DNA of 64,000 bases from Bacillus sp. SA1-12 (lineage in GTDB: Bacteria > Bacillota > Bacilli > Bacillales > Bacillaceae). The DNA is taken from the NCBI RefSeq assembly GCF_000981385.1, contig NZ_LATZ01000002.1, positions 186,001 through 250,000 on the forward strand, written 5' to 3'. Under the pieces are notes generated by a model. The model was not told where the DNA came from. It worked only from the letters and a program-made list of their open reading frames with translations, and searched no databases. Every line of letters starts with the position of its first letter. Position 1 is the first letter of the stretch. Shown one piece after another: positions 46,241-54,473 of the stretch. The position numbers were made by a program, and so were the translations under genes.

Positions 46241-46312
46241 TGAAAAAGCTAAAATAGCTACAATCAAAGAAGCAAAACTAAACATAGCGACTAAGCTTTC
46301 ATATATGGTCAA
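46229..46312 (-). CDS. 27-residue holin-like type I toxin peptide
   Basis: A short frame starts at TTG 46312 and ends at TAG 46229. The peptide opens MTIYESLVAMFSFASLIVAI and ends LAFSQKK: a short polar N-terminus, one hydrophobic helix of about 18 residues, and a basic tail. This is the pattern of the putative holin-like toxin family of Firmicutes and of BsrG/TxpA-like type I toxins. The Shine-Dalgarno GGGGGG (46322-46327) lies nine bases upstream and is half of a CCCCTT-TTG-AAGGGG hairpin that would mask it. The 3' end overlaps a convergent antisense RNA. A LexA box covers the promoter. Such peptides depolarise or permeabilise the membrane when overproduced. Confidence 0.78.
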   Translation of the reverse strand: MTIYESLVAMFSFASLIVAILAFSQKK

Positions 46313-46366
46313 CAGGCATCACCCCCCTTCAAAAGGGGCTTGTTTGATCCATTTGACTGTAACCTT

Positions 46367-46406
46367 ATTGTATCATAAACCGAAACAACTTTGGAACATA
46401 TGTTCG
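46367..46406 (-). promoter_or_regulatory. Toxin promoter with perfect LexA (SOS) box
   Basis: CGAACATATGTTCC (46406-46393, minus strand) fits the Bacillus LexA/DinR consensus CGAACRNRYGTTYC at every position. An extended -10 TGATACAAT (46375-46367) follows, with TTCCAA inside the LexA box as the -35, spaced 18 bases. Transcription would begin near 46360, about 48 bases before the toxin start. Confidence 0.85.
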
Positions 46407-46468
46407 TTTTTAGTTATATCATCCTATCCTTATGAACAATTCAGCCATTATTTCCAGTTACAATTTTT

Positions 46469-46747
46469 TTAATTTTGATTTACTCTTGTAAATTGAATCT
46501 TTGTTGCTTTGATACGCTCAAGAGTATTGTAAGAAATTTTTACTTTAGCAAGTGTCCCTTTAAGTGCTTCTTCATGGTTTGACTGTGGTGATAGGTACAT
46601 AACCGAGAAATCGTATAAAGCCCTTGCCAATAATTCAACTGCTTTTTCCTGTTCACTTCTTCTTTTCTCTTTATGATCTTTAACAGAAAGGCGGATGATG
46701 TCCTCTGTAATTTGTTGAATTAATTTCACTTTTTCCTGCTCAGTCAT
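46469..46747 (-). CDS. Small hydrophilic helical protein of unknown function
   Basis: A 92-residue protein rich in Lys, Glu and Gln (MTEQEKVKLIQQITEDIIRL at its start), with heptad-like spacing that suggests an alpha-helical bundle; no membrane or signal segment. AAGGAGAG precedes the ATG at 46747. It lies directly upstream of the toxin locus on the same strand, with a LexA-like site 145 bases before it. No domain recognised. The 800 bases between it and the nuclease gene hold two open frames on the plus strand that lack ribosome sites and are not annotated. Confidence 0.65.
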   Translation of the reverse strand: MTEQEKVKLIQQITEDIIRLSVKDHKEKRRSEQEKAVELLARALYDFSVMYLSPQSNHEEALKGTLAKVKISYNTLERIKATKIQFTRVNQN

Positions 46748-46891
46748 TACCTTCTCTCCTTTCAAAATTGTCATTGAATAAAGGATTGCTCAAAAAGTCC
46801 ATTTATATCATCATACGTTTATAATAAAGGAAATATGGCAATATTTAGTGAGGAAAGCAGAAAATATTTCTACCTTTATCGCCTTACAAAA

Positions 46892-46905
46892 CGAACATAT
46901 ATTCG
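46892..46905 (-). promoter_or_regulatory. LexA-like site, one mismatch
   Basis: CGAATATATGTTCG on the minus strand (CGAACATATATTCG on the plus strand) differs from a perfect LexA palindrome at one position. It lies 145 bases upstream of the 92-residue gene. No convincing promoter was seen next to it. Confidence 0.35.
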
Positions 46906-47517
46906 ATTATTCATGTATAATAAATAAAAAATGTACATTTATTTCGTCCTTGAAGGTATGTCATTTTGAGGCAATATCTTGGATTAGCCTGGAAAAGCAA
47001 CTCCCAATCGATATTATTCACATTTTAATTAGAAGGGGAGTTTTCACATCAAAAAATTTATGAAGATCACAGCTTTTCATTTAGAGAGTAAAAATTGCAA
47101 AGGTTTCATTAATACCACTCACTTTTAACCTCATTATTTCGAGCCTTTTTCGAATTCAATCAACCGTCATTCCTGTATATAACAAGCTGATATTTGTTAA
47201 GTGCCGCCAGTTCAACCGATCTTATAAACAGATTATTTTTAAAATCTAAAGGTTTTGCCATGTAAAAAAGGGGTATTAAAAAAGTAGCGCGCTTCTTGGT
47301 TGAATGGTAAACACAACATGACGCTTTTCATTTGGCGCGGCCTAGGAGCCGTATTGATATAAGAGAGGCAGGGCTTATATCGTTTTGCGTCAATTTGTTT
47401 TGTTCTCTTTATCTGCAGCTAAAGAAAACTCACAAAAAAATATACAAATTTTACATAGGTGTACAAATGATGGGATTGTCATATCAAGTATTTGTCGATT
47501 TCATCCCCATTAAGAAA

Positions 47518-47544
47518 AAAGAGCTGCTAATAAGGCAGCTCTTT
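47518..47544 (-). terminator. Terminator after the nuclease gene
   Basis: On the minus strand AAAGAGCTGCC and GCAGCTCTTT pair and run into T residues. Confidence 0.88.
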
Positions 47545-47556
47545 GTCAATTTTCCA

Positions 47557-48246
47557 CTATCTTTTCACAGCTCGAAACCCGTCGGCTATTGCTTCAGCTT
47601 CTGTACAAAACATTTTTTCAGGTTTTGTTACCTTATAGGAAGGTGAATCTACTGTATGATAAATCTTCTCTCCCTTTGAATTAATATTACCTTTGATCGT
47701 ACAATCCTCTGTCCTATTTTCTTCTTGAACAACTGAAGATTCTTCTTTAAATCCTTGATCTGTGGCATAATTTTCAATACTCCAAATCCCGATCCCTTTT
47801 TGCTGAGCCCGTTTTTGAATCTCATAAAAATCATCCACATATTTTGTATTAGGCTCGAACACATAGGCTACTCTTGCTAATCCTTTTTCGAGAAGCAATT
47901 GATTGACCATTTCTCCATTAACATAAAGATAAACTAATAGCCTGCCATATTTGTCACGCTCACCTATATCCATCTCTAATTCTACATTCGCATCATGTAA
48001 TAACTCTTTTACAAAACTGCTAGCCTCTGGACCGAATGGCTGGATTTGTTTAGTAGGATGAACTGTTTCTGGTGTATCTACTAATAATAGCCTGGCAGTT
48101 TCCTCTTTTCCATTAACCGTTACATGAACGGTGTCGCCATCAACAACCCTTGTGACATGAGCAGAAATTCGATCAGAACCATTTTCTTGTAATACACAGC
48201 CACTAGTTAAAAATAAAGCGATGATAGCTATCATCCAAATTCTCAA
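47557..48246 (-). CDS. Lipoprotein thermonuclease (staphylococcal nuclease family)
   Basis: The 229-residue product starts at TTG 48246 (AAGGAG ten bases upstream), giving a lipoprotein signal RIWMIAIIALFLTSGC with a canonical LTSGC lipobox. The nuclease domain (about residues 30-155) has VVDGDTVHV, RLLLVDTPET and ERDKYGRLLVYLY with the catalytic Asp, Arg and Glu. After a linker comes a small C-terminal domain beginning CTIKGNINSKGEKIYH, often found behind SNase domains. It cleaves DNA and RNA with calcium at the cell surface. B. subtilis YncB is a comparable enzyme. Longer frames upstream to 48282 lack a ribosome site. Confidence 0.9.
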   Translation of the reverse strand: MRIWMIAIIALFLTSGCVLQENGSDRISAHVTRVVDGDTVHVTVNGKEETARLLLVDTPETVHPTKQIQPFGPEASSFVKELLHDANVELEMDIGERDKYGRLLVYLYVNGEMVNQLLLEKGLARVAYVFEPNTKYVDDFYEIQKRAQQKGIGIWSIENYATDQGFKEESSVVQEENRTEDCTIKGNINSKGEKIYHTVDSPSYKVTKPEKMFCTEAEAIADGFRAVKR

Positions 48247-48317
48247 GCTTTCTTTTCTCCTTATCCTTTTGAATAAAATCAATTGTATATCAGAACGTTC
48301 GGATAAAACTTGACTTT

Positions 48318-49418
48318 TTAGTTGATCACAGTAAACTTTTTCGTAAACTTTGTTAAAACCTCAAAACCATCTTTAGTGATCATCACATCGTCTTCGATTC
48401 TGACGCCGCCAACACTTGGTACATAAATACCCGGTTCAATTGTAAAAACCATGCCTTCTTTCAATACTGCGTCATTCGTATGGCTCATAGAAGGATATTC
48501 ATGAACGTTTATTCCTAAACCATGACCAAGACGATGCGGGAAGTTGTCACCATAACCTGCATTTGTAATGATTTCTCTTGCAATTAAATCCAGATCACCG
48601 ATTCGTTTTCCTGGTTTACTGGCTTGTAAAGCTGCTACTTGTGCTTGCAAAACAGTATCATAAATTTGCTTTTGCTTTTCTTCATAAGATTTATACACAA
48701 AGGTTCTCGTAATATCTGAACAATAGCCATCTAGAACCACACCAAGATCAAATAATACAAAGTCACCCTCGCTTAAAGTTTTTAATCCTGGGTTCCCATG
48801 AGGCTGACCTGATTTCTCTCCGAACAATACCATTGTAGAAAAGGACATTTCACGAATACCCTTTTTCTTTAATTCATATTCGATCGTAGCGAGAACTTCC
48901 ATTTCGGATATTCCTTGTTTCAGTGCATTAATACCAACTTGGACTCCATAATCCGCTAAATCTGCTGCTTGACGTAAAATTGCTGCTTCTTTTTCGTCTT
49001 TTATGACACGATGCTCGTTTAATATCTGTTCAACAGAAACGATTTTTTCCGGATTGATAATTTGCTGCAGATGTTCCACTCTGCTGAATGAAATTTCCTC
49101 TTTTTCAACCGCTAATTTTTGAATTGATTTAAGATCACGTTTATCAAGAGTCGCTCGTATTCGTTCCCAAGGACATTCATGATCTCCATAACCGACAACC
49201 TCGTAACTCCACCCAGCTTCCTTTACTTGCCCTGCTTCCATCTGCGGGCAAATAAAAAATGGTTCCTTTTCTTTAAAAAGAAATAAACCCATTAATCGTT
49301 CATGCGGATCTGTATAAAAGTTTGTTAAATAAAAAACATTTTCCTTTGAGTGGATAAAACACATCTCAATATCCTGCTCTTGCAGTGAATTCATTAGTTT
49401 CATTAAACGTTTTTCCAT
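48318..49418 (-). CDS. ykvY: Xaa-Pro dipeptidase YkvY (M24 family)
   Basis: A 366-residue aminopeptidase P/prolidase-type enzyme with an N-terminal creatinase-like domain and a pita-bread catalytic domain. Metal ligands are visible in LFDLGVVLDGYCSDITRTF (two Asp), HRLGHGLGINVHE (His), TIEPGIYVPSVGGVRIED (two Glu). It releases the N-terminal residue from X-Pro peptides in the cytosol. The ATG at 49418 opens MEKRLMKLMNSLQ. Position between zosA/pfeT and glcT matches B. subtilis ykvY. Confidence 0.93.
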   Translation of the reverse strand: MEKRLMKLMNSLQEQDIEMCFIHSKENVFYLTNFYTDPHERLMGLFLFKEKEPFFICPQMEAGQVKEAGWSYEVVGYGDHECPWERIRATLDKRDLKSIQKLAVEKEEISFSRVEHLQQIINPEKIVSVEQILNEHRVIKDEKEAAILRQAADLADYGVQVGINALKQGISEMEVLATIEYELKKKGIREMSFSTMVLFGEKSGQPHGNPGLKTLSEGDFVLFDLGVVLDGYCSDITRTFVYKSYEEKQKQIYDTVLQAQVAALQASKPGKRIGDLDLIAREIITNAGYGDNFPHRLGHGLGINVHEYPSMSHTNDAVLKEGMVFTIEPGIYVPSVGGVRIEDDVMITKDGFEVLTKFTKKFTVIN

Positions 49419-49687
49419 ATATCTTTCACTCCTATGCTATATCACTATAATAACATCATAACAAACCTTAATGATTCTGTGGTACATCACCCATGATATT
49501 TGTAACATGTTTTTAATAATTATCGTGTACTCCAAATTATTATTTTCTTGTATAATAACTACATACAAATACAGGAACAATATTGAATAACAAACTTATT
49601 TGATAGTTAACGCTTTTACTCTGGTTCTAATTTTTTGTCATTCTTTTATTACTTCCTATTTTTCTTCCTGCTAAGGAGTTGTTTTTC

Positions 49688-49903
49688 GTGCTTCAATGGG
49701 TAAAACGTCACCTAGTTTCGATTCTTTGCATAATTGGCGTTCTCGCACCAATTATTGGTATGTTATTAATTGATATTTATTATTATAGTACAGTGTTCGG
49801 TTGGATTATAGGTTTTTGTTGCTTTGTTACTTCCTATTTTATAGTAAGCAAGAGACCTGATGATGATGAAAAAACATCTTCTCCTTCAGCTAGTGAAACT
49901 TGA
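49688..49903 (+). CDS. Small two-helix membrane protein
   Basis: A 71-residue protein with hydrophobic segments at about residues 10-30 (SILCIIGVLAPIIGMLLI) and 36-55 (VFGWIIGFCCFVTSYFIV), ending in an acidic, Ser-rich tail. GTG 49688 follows AAGGAG by nine bases; the in-frame TTG nine bases earlier touches that site. A strong terminator follows. Function unknown. Confidence 0.7.
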   Translation: MLQWVKRHLVSILCIIGVLAPIIGMLLIDIYYYSTVFGWIIGFCCFVTSYFIVSKRPDDDEKTSSPSASET

Positions 49904-49911
49904 CTCAAAAT

Positions 49912-49945
49912 AAAAGGGACCTTCTCAAATGAGAAGGTCCCTTTT
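49912..49945 (+). terminator. Strong terminator
   Basis: AAAAGGGACCTTCTC and GAGAAGGTCCCTTTT pair perfectly around AAAT. Confidence 0.95.
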
Positions 49946-49994
49946 CAATAGATGGAGAAAGTATAAATTTTGAACTTAGATTCAATTTCAACTC

Positions 49995-50070
49995 AAGACG
50001 CAGTCGACGAACAACGCGAAGTCAAGTGGAGTTATGGCGGTTGACTTCGCGTTAGTAACTTCCTCCAGTT
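49995..50070. repeat. Hairpin element with 13-bp perfect arms
   Basis: AACGCGAAGTCAA (50013-50025) and TTGACTTCGCGTT (50041-50053) are perfect inverted repeats. The flanks (AAGACGCAGTCGACGAAC before, CTTCCTCCAGTTAT after) resemble the head and tail logic of the element at 21186. Probably another member of that dispersed family. Confidence 0.5.
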
Positions 50071-50143
50071 ATAATCAAATAGGAACAGCAGGTAAAGAAC
50101 ACCTGCTATTCCTATTTACTTAATGCCTAGTATCTTGTGCTTT

Positions 50144-52069
50144 TTATCCTTTTAATAAACGCAGACCATTCAAAATAACAAGAATTGTACTTCCTTCATG
50201 GCCGATTACACCTAAAGGGAGATCGAGTACTTGAATAAAATTCGAGCAGATTAATAGCGTTATAACAGACATCGAAAATACAATATTTTGTTTAACAATT
50301 TGATTCATTTTTTTCGATAACGAAACAGCCTTCATAAGCTTAGATAATTCATTCTTCATGAGAACAATATCTGCCGTTTCCAAAGCAACATCCGTTCCTT
50401 CGCCCATTGCAATTCCTACATTAGAAACAGCCAGCGCTGGAGCGTCGTTAATTCCATCTCCAATCATAGTTACAGTGCCATATTTTTCTTTTAAAGACTT
50501 AATTTCATTCACTTTATCTTCAGGAAGGCACTCTCCAATAAAATGATCGATTTGTAATTCTTTTGCAATAGCCTTTGCTGTAGATCGGCTGTCACCTGTA
50601 AGCATAACGGTTTTTATTCCATTTTTCTGCAAAGTTTGAATAGCTGTCTTCGCATCTTCTCTAACAGTATCTTTTAACGCTAAAAGACCGATAATTTGTT
50701 CCTCTCGAACTACATAAACAATTGTTTTACCTTCCCTAGCCAGTTTCAGACCTACCCCATCTTCAAAACTGTCCGCTTGATCTCTGCCAACAAAGTCAGC
50801 TTTTCCAATTTTCCATTTAACATCATGTAAAACTGCAGTAATTCCAAAGCCAGATCTTTCATCAACCGATGTCATTTTAGCGATTCGCATCGGAAATTCC
50901 TTTTGAATTTTCGCAACGATTGCACGAGCTAATGGATGATTTGATTGATTTTCGATTGATAAAACTGCTTCATAAAATGAATCCGGATCAAGGACATTTG
51001 AGATGATGATATCTGTTACAGTTGGTTCACCTCTAGTTAATGTACCTGTTTTATCAAATACTACAACATTTGTTTTACTTAATTGTTCTAAATGTACGCC
51101 TCCTTTAAATAACAGGCCACTTCTTGCTCCATTTGAAATAGCTGATAAAGTAGCTGGCATAATGGAAGCAACCAAAGCACAAGGGGAAGCAACCACCATC
51201 AACACAAGTGCACGGTAGATTGTTTCATTCCAACTCCAACCAAGAGCAAAATGCGGAAGTACCATCATGATTGCTACTAGGACTAACACTGCTTTTACAT
51301 AGGTTCCTTCAAATTTTTCAATGAATTGCTGTGATGGGGATTTTTCAGATTGAGCTGATTGGACAAGATCCAGTATTTTCTGAAACATGGTTTCCGTGCT
51401 CTTTTTTGTTACCTTAATAGTAATGGAGCCGTTCCCATTGACAGTTCCAGCAAATACTTCGTCGTTTATCTCTCGTTCAACAGGCATTGATTCACCAGTA
51501 ATTGCAGATTGATCAATATTTGTTTTACCAGTTAAAATAAGCCCATCAGTAGGAACTCGTTCACCAGGCTTTACGAGGATCGTATCACCAATTTGCAAAG
51601 AGGAAACGTGAACTCTACTTTCATTACCTTGTTGATCAACAAACCAAGCCTCTTCAGGCTGAAGACTCATCAAGGCCGATATCTCTCTTTGGCTTTTATT
51701 CATCGTGTAAGTCTCAAGTGCCCCGCTTAAGGCAAAAATAAAGATTAAAATGGCTCCTTCTGTCCAATAACCAATAATTGCAGAACCAACGGCCGCAAAA
51801 ATCATTAACAGTTCAACATTAAGTGTTCTTTCTGAGATTGTTTCTTCAATACCTTCCTTCGCCTTCGCATAGCCGCCAATGACAAACGCTAAAATAAATA
51901 AAGAAACGGCAATGGATTGATTTTCATTGCTCTCAAAAAACCAACCAAAACCAATAAGTACACCAGCAATAAGGGCATTAATAAGTTCGATATGTTCAGT
52001 CCATTTTGGAAAAGTATTATGTTCGGATTGAATAGGACTTGCTAATTTACTTGCTGAATTTAGTTCCAA
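50144..52069 (-). CDS. pfeT: P1B-type metal ATPase (ZosA/PfeT)
   Basis: The roughly 640-residue transporter lacks an N-terminal HMA domain and carries VVASPCALVASIMPA (SPC motif), FDKTGTLTRGEP (phosphorylated Asp), HPLARAIV, IGDGINDAPALA and HEGST in the last helix, the signatures of the P1B-4 group. The B. subtilis orthologue was first called ZosA (zinc uptake) and later PfeT (ferrous iron efflux) and is induced through PerR and Fur. Paired AT-rich Fur/PerR-like sites lie upstream. TTG 52069 is favoured as start because AGGGAG then has eight-base spacing; GTG 52078 overlaps it. Confidence 0.9.
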   Translation of the reverse strand: MELNSASKLASPIQSEHNTFPKWTEHIELINALIAGVLIGFGWFFESNENQSIAVSLFILAFVIGGYAKAKEGIEETISERTLNVELLMIFAAVGSAIIGYWTEGAILIFIFALSGALETYTMNKSQREISALMSLQPEEAWFVDQQGNESRVHVSSLQIGDTILVKPGERVPTDGLILTGKTNIDQSAITGESMPVEREINDEVFAGTVNGNGSITIKVTKKSTETMFQKILDLVQSAQSEKSPSQQFIEKFEGTYVKAVLVLVAIMMVLPHFALGWSWNETIYRALVLMVVASPCALVASIMPATLSAISNGARSGLLFKGGVHLEQLSKTNVVVFDKTGTLTRGEPTVTDIIISNVLDPDSFYEAVLSIENQSNHPLARAIVAKIQKEFPMRIAKMTSVDERSGFGITAVLHDVKWKIGKADFVGRDQADSFEDGVGLKLAREGKTIVYVVREEQIIGLLALKDTVREDAKTAIQTLQKNGIKTVMLTGDSRSTAKAIAKELQIDHFIGECLPEDKVNEIKSLKEKYGTVTMIGDGINDAPALAVSNVGIAMGEGTDVALETADIVLMKNELSKLMKAVSLSKKMNQIVKQNIVFSMSVITLLICSNFIQVLDLPLGVIGHEGSTILVILNGLRLLKG

Positions 52070-52213
52070 TTCTCTCACTCCCTCTAGCCAAGATATTCAG
52101 TTAAATAAGGCTTAAGTATTCTATCTATTAAATTATGTCCGACACTCAAGCTATAACAACATTACTATATTAATTATTATAACTAATTAATTAATATTTT
52201 CAAGTAATAATTA

Positions 52214-52242
52214 TTATAATTATTATTTAATAATTATTATTG
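52214..52242 (-). promoter_or_regulatory. Two adjacent PerR/Fur-like boxes
   Basis: TTATAATTATTATTT (52214-52228) matches 12 of 14 positions of the PerR box TTATAATnATTATAA. TAATAATTATTATTG (52228-52242) matches 11 of 14 positions of the Fur box. They lie 145-170 bases upstream of the metal ATPase gene. The rest of the 320-base gap is AT-rich and holds only the stoA terminator. Confidence 0.55.
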
Positions 52243-52348
52243 ATAACGATAACCTTTCTCATTCTCTTTTTCTTATGGCATTTATAGATGATTTTCTTTT
52301 CTTTTACCCTTTAGTATAACGTTTAAAGCTTGTAAAGGTTCAAACGCA

Positions 52349-52384
52349 AAAAGCCGGAGGTTTTAACACTTTGCACCTCCAGCT
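52349..52384 (-). terminator. Terminator after stoA
   Basis: On the minus strand GCTGGAGGT and ACCTCCGGC pair (one G-U) and are followed by TTTTT. Confidence 0.82.
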
Positions 52385-52395
52385 CATAAATGCCT

Positions 52396-52920
52396 CTAAT
52401 TTTTCCTATGTAAAATGGCTTCTTTCAGAAGATTAGATGTTACTGGCCCTAAAATTTTTTTTCGAACAATTCCTTTTTCATCAATAATAAAAGTTGTTGG
52501 GATTCCAATAATATTGTACGATTTCGATACTTCACCGTTTACATCCATTCCGACTCTATACGGTATGTCCGCATGGTTTACAAATTGGATAACGGCTCTT
52601 TCATTCTCCTCTGATGAGGTTACATTGACACCTAAAAGCTCAACGTTCACTGACTGCATCTCTTCACTGAATTTATTTAGTTCTTCCATTTCTTCTTGGC
52701 AATAGGTACACCAAGTTGTCCAAAAATTCATAACCACTATTTTCCCTTTATATTCAGATAACGATACTGTTTTCCCTTCAACTGTTTTTAATGTGAAATC
52801 ATTGGCTTGCTGTCCTTCTTGCACGACCTTTCTCTCTGCTGCATAGACACCGTTAGCTTCAGTAAAAACCAGGCAAATGATCAGACTTAATAGGAAACGG
52901 ATGATTTTATTGTTATTCAT
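52396..52920 (-). CDS. stoA: Thiol-disulfide oxidoreductase StoA
   Basis: The 174-residue protein has an N-terminal membrane anchor/signal (IIRFLLSLIICLVFTEA) and a thioredoxin-like TlpA/ResA domain with the redox motif WCTYCQEE and the cis-Pro segment IIGIPTTFIID. StoA keeps cysteines of cortex-synthesis proteins reduced in the intermembrane space of the forespore. The ATG at 52920 follows AAAGGTGATAG; the ten-codon extension is unsupported. It lies between ykvU and pfeT, as in B. subtilis. Confidence 0.92.
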   Translation of the reverse strand: MNNNKIIRFLLSLIICLVFTEANGVYAAERKVVQEGQQANDFTLKTVEGKTVSLSEYKGKIVVMNFWTTWCTYCQEEMEELNKFSEEMQSVNVELLGVNVTSSEENERAVIQFVNHADIPYRVGMDVNGEVSKSYNIIGIPTTFIIDEKGIVRKKILGPVTSNLLKEAILHRKN

Positions 52921-53007
52921 GGCTATCACCTTTTTAATTCTTTTTTTCAAAACTGTATTAGCTTTAGCTTTTGCAAAATAAAGAGGTGAAATACAAAAAA
53001 ATAAAAA

Positions 53008-53033
53008 GACGGTTTGCCCTTAAGCTAACCGTC
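53008..53033 (-). terminator. Terminator after ykvU
   Basis: On the minus strand GACGGTT and AACCGTC enclose a 12-base loop and run into a long T-rich tract. Confidence 0.8.
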
Positions 53034-53046
53034 TCACCGTCCTAAT

Positions 53047-54372
53047 TTAATAAGTAAATTTTCTTTTCATAAAATAAACACTCAATCCTAATTTATTACA
53101 AATCGTAACATAATGCATGAGCATAAGCAGCACAGCCCCCATGTTCATACCTAGAATAATTCCTTTCATATGAAGAAAATCCAATGAACCTAAGACATAC
53201 ATCATCCCAAATGAAATGACATGTGACCAAATCGTATGAAACAAAGCATCCTTGACAAGACCTAATCCAATTAAATAGGCCTGCATCGGGATGATAAAGA
53301 AATGAAATAAAAAATATGGCCATAATATTTTTAGATAGAACGAGGCTGAGGTTGATTCGAAAAATAAGTGTGTTAAGGGCTCAGCAAATATATAGATGGC
53401 AATTACTGAAACCGTACCATATAAAATAGTGATCATCATTGACTGTTTAAGCAAGCGAATAAGCCTTGTCATATCATTATTTGCAAATGCTTCGGATACA
53501 TTAGGAATTAGCATGATCATTAAGGAATGTCCGATAAATGCGGGGAAAAAGCCGATTGACATGGCCACTCCAGCTAGCATTCCATAATGCTCAGTTGCCA
53601 TGACACTAGAAAACCCGGCACTCATCAGCGCCGCTTTTACTAAAAAGGGCTGAATAGCATGTGTAAAAGAATGAAAAAGCCTTAACCCGGTTGTTGGCAA
53701 AGAGACTGAAAACAGCGCCCTTCTTACATTCCTTCCATTTATATACTTATTTGATTCTTTTCGTAATAGTTGATATTGAATAAAGTATGCTGCCACTAAA
53801 TATGTACATACAAAAAGTTCACTAGCAATTAGAGTCCCTAAAGCAATGAGCAGAGCCACCTCAAGGTCGAAATTAAAGGATTGATAGACCCAAAATAAGA
53901 AGACAAGTTGAACCGCTTTTTTCAAAAAATTCGAAAATGCAATCTTTCCCATATGTTGTACACCCATAAAGTACCCTCTTGCAAATGAGGAGAATGAAAC
54001 AATAGGAATGATTAGAATGACCAACCATTTAACATGTGGGTGGTATTCCTGAAATACAGAAATTGCAGGCAAAATCAATGCTGTTGCCAACATAAAAACT
54101 ATGGTTAAAATAAGTGTTAAGTGAAAGGAATGCCGGAGCATATGGTAATGTGTTTCACGATGCTTTTCTGCAATATACTTTGAAATTGAAATCGGCAGCT
54201 CTAAACTGGCAATAATCACAACGAAAAAAATAACCGGAAGGATTGTCATATACAATCCCATACCCTCTTCTCCAAGCTCTTTAGCTAAAATCATATTGAC
54301 AAAAAATTCAAGACACTCTCCAAAAAACGCTGCTATGACAAGCAATAATGTTCCTTTAACAAATGTATTCAT
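53047..54372 (-). CDS. ykvU: Spore membrane protein YkvU (MOP/polysaccharide flippase family)
   Basis: A 441-residue integral membrane protein with about 12-14 helices of the Wzx/MurJ/SpoVB superfamily. Conserved points include GTLLLVIAAFFGECLEFFVN at the N-terminus, LPTTGLRLFHSF and FIGHSLMIMLIPNVSEAF in the middle, a region typical of SpoVB-like flippases. In B. subtilis YkvU is made under sigma-E and localises to the forespore membrane. The ATG at 54372 follows AAGGGA. It lies between the Ger operon and stoA. Confidence 0.9.
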   Translation of the reverse strand: MNTFVKGTLLLVIAAFFGECLEFFVNMILAKELGEEGMGLYMTILPVIFFVVIIASLELPISISKYIAEKHRETHYHMLRHSFHLTLILTIVFMLATALILPAISVFQEYHPHVKWLVILIIPIVSFSSFARGYFMGVQHMGKIAFSNFLKKAVQLVFLFWVYQSFNFDLEVALLIALGTLIASELFVCTYLVAAYFIQYQLLRKESNKYINGRNVRRALFSVSLPTTGLRLFHSFTHAIQPFLVKAALMSAGFSSVMATEHYGMLAGVAMSIGFFPAFIGHSLMIMLIPNVSEAFANNDMTRLIRLLKQSMMITILYGTVSVIAIYIFAEPLTHLFFESTSASFYLKILWPYFLFHFFIIPMQAYLIGLGLVKDALFHTIWSHVISFGMMYVLGSLDFLHMKGIILGMNMGAVLLMLMHYVTICNKLGLSVYFMKRKFTY

Positions 54373-54473
54373 GATGTCGTCCCTTCGTTTTTTAACTAGT
54401 CCATTACTAAAGAATATGAGACAAGACATCAAATTATTATTGAATTAAGCAAGCAAGCAGAAGGCTTTTCAAG

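Noticed and set aside
46122..46472. Open frame of 116 codons on the plus strand over the toxin locus
   Set aside because: No ribosome site, and it lies antisense to the toxin, LexA box and promoter; the opposite-strand signals explain the region better.
46848..47063. Plus-strand frame of 71 codons
   Set aside because: Starts at GTG without a ribosome site; composition not protein-like.
47360..47400. GATATAAG/CTTATATC hairpin in the gap before the nuclease terminator
   Set aside because: Short stem, no conserved context and no T-run; could arise by chance in AT-rich DNA.
47332..47646. Plus-strand frame of 104 codons
   Set aside because: It runs through the nuclease terminator and into the 3' end of that gene, with no ribosome site.
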